Source of the DNA: Castor canadensis
Lineage: Eukaryota > Chordata > Mammalia > Rodentia > Castoridae
NCBI RefSeq assembly: GCF_047511655.1
Contig: NC_133396.1
Span: 128,473,490 to 128,537,489 of the forward strand
Direction of reading: 5' to 3'
Length of the DNA: 64,000 nt
The translations under genes and the position numbers were made by a program. The notes beneath the pieces were generated by a model. That model saw only the letters and a program-made list of their open reading frames with translations. It made no database searches and was not told the origin of the DNA. Numbering within the stretch: position 1 is the first letter of the stretch; the number at the start of each line of letters is the position of its first letter. Of the stretch, positions 34,318-64,000 are shown one piece after another.

Positions 34318-34898
34318 GAAGGGTCACGCAAAACCAAAAGAACCCTGGGGAGGACTGACTGGAAGGGCAGAAAGAACTAGAGGTGTTCAGGTATAAGTTT
34401 TCAAAATGGGAAAAAAATGTTTTTAAAACAATCACTACACTGGCTGATTTTACACCTTCCATCCCTACCTCAACACATTTCATTTGTGAATATTTGTCTC
34501 TCTCTGAACCCTTAATTAGCTTGTAAATGGCAGAGACTCATAGGATGAAATCTAGAAGCCAGAAGATGGTGACATGTGTATAAACACCATGGAGAATTTG
34601 GGTTGAGATTATGCTAGGATTGTCGTCACTTCTTTAAAAATAACAAATGACACACCTAAGGAGTAGATTCTACCATTACTTGCCTGGGGTTTGACTGGGT
34701 CCTGCTACAAACCCCAGCTCAAGTTTAAGTTGAAATCCTTGTAGGTCTGTGCTGTTGCTTCTTCGTGGTCAGGTGGGGGTCTTCACACACTTGGGAGCAG
34801 CTGACATGACAGTGAAAAGTCCCATCGTCACCTTGTAGATGGGATAGGTAAAAAAAGGAAATAAGAGAAAGCAGGGATGGGAGTCAGAGAATGAAAGT

Positions 34899-63794
<28,896 letters not shown>

Positions 63795-64000
63795 TCATGA
63801 TTTGCTGTGAAACACAAACTTGAAAGAAAAAACCATGACCCTCAGCTCCTGCCCAGTGGATAATGATACACAAAGCAGATAGAAAGAAAAAGTCAAGAGC
63901 TGGGCCCATTTAAAACAGACCAAGCACACTTAAGTGGAAAATGTTTCTAACTTTGTGCCACCCTCCCAAATGGCAGAGCTCCTCCAAGACTCCTAGACTC

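Larger units (their letters stand above)
30670..34898 (-). other. ATP2B4: ATP2B4 3' UTR
   Basis: About 4.2 kb between the PMCA4b stop and two AATAAA signals. It contains no SINE, LINE or LTR that I recognise, a sharp contrast with the flanking DNA and what is expected of a long conserved untranslated exon. It does contain an (AC)n tract (32629-32658) and a GA-rich tract (34247-34317). Confidence 0.7.

Overview
The window is mammalian nuclear DNA: spliced genes with GT-AG introns, long introns, many SINEs, and old L1, L2, MIR, MaLR and hAT remnants. The young SINEs are a tRNA-derived ID-like unit and a dimer of a 7SL-derived (B1-like) left half with that ID-like right half. This points to a rodent. 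The ID-like units lack the extra segment I associate with kangaroo-rat and pocket-mouse copies, so my best guess is a beaver (Castor) or a close relative. That species call is inference; the rodent call is firmer.

Both recognisable genes lie on the minus strand. ATP2B4 (plasma-membrane calcium pump PMCA4) enters from the right edge and runs leftward: 15 constitutive or cassette coding exons lie between 63745 and 43904, then the alternative 'a' exon at 40407-40557, then the last coding exon at 35204-34899, and a roughly 4.2 kb 3' UTR ending near 30.7 kb. The first coding exons (N-terminus, TM1-2, most of the actuator domain) lie outside the window. Downstream of it, LAX1 (lymphocyte transmembrane adaptor) is complete in five coding exons between 19953 and 12457. 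The order ATP2B4 then LAX1 in the same orientation matches human 1q32.1.

Layout: 1-896 is the 5' end of a gammaretrovirus-like endogenous provirus on the minus strand (LTR, primer-binding site, leader), continuing off the left edge. 897-12.2 kb is intergenic with ID and dimer SINEs, MaLR LTR pieces, a hAT fragment and two large L1 fragments. 12.46-19.95 kb is LAX1. 20-30.7 kb is intergenic with many dimer SINEs and an L2. 30.7-63.7 kb is ATP2B4, whose 3' UTR is free of recognised interspersed repeats and whose intron 48.56-52.80 kb is the most repeat-rich.

Functionally the genes are neighbours rather than partners: PMCA4 expels calcium under calmodulin control, and LAX1 recruits Grb2-type adaptors to dampen antigen-receptor signalling. 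I found no new biological system. The most informative points are the two-frame use of the last ATP2B4 exon (PMCA4a versus PMCA4b), a shortened 'a' exon, a run of five hairpins in the retroviral leader, and two nested SINE insertions with 15-nt target duplications.
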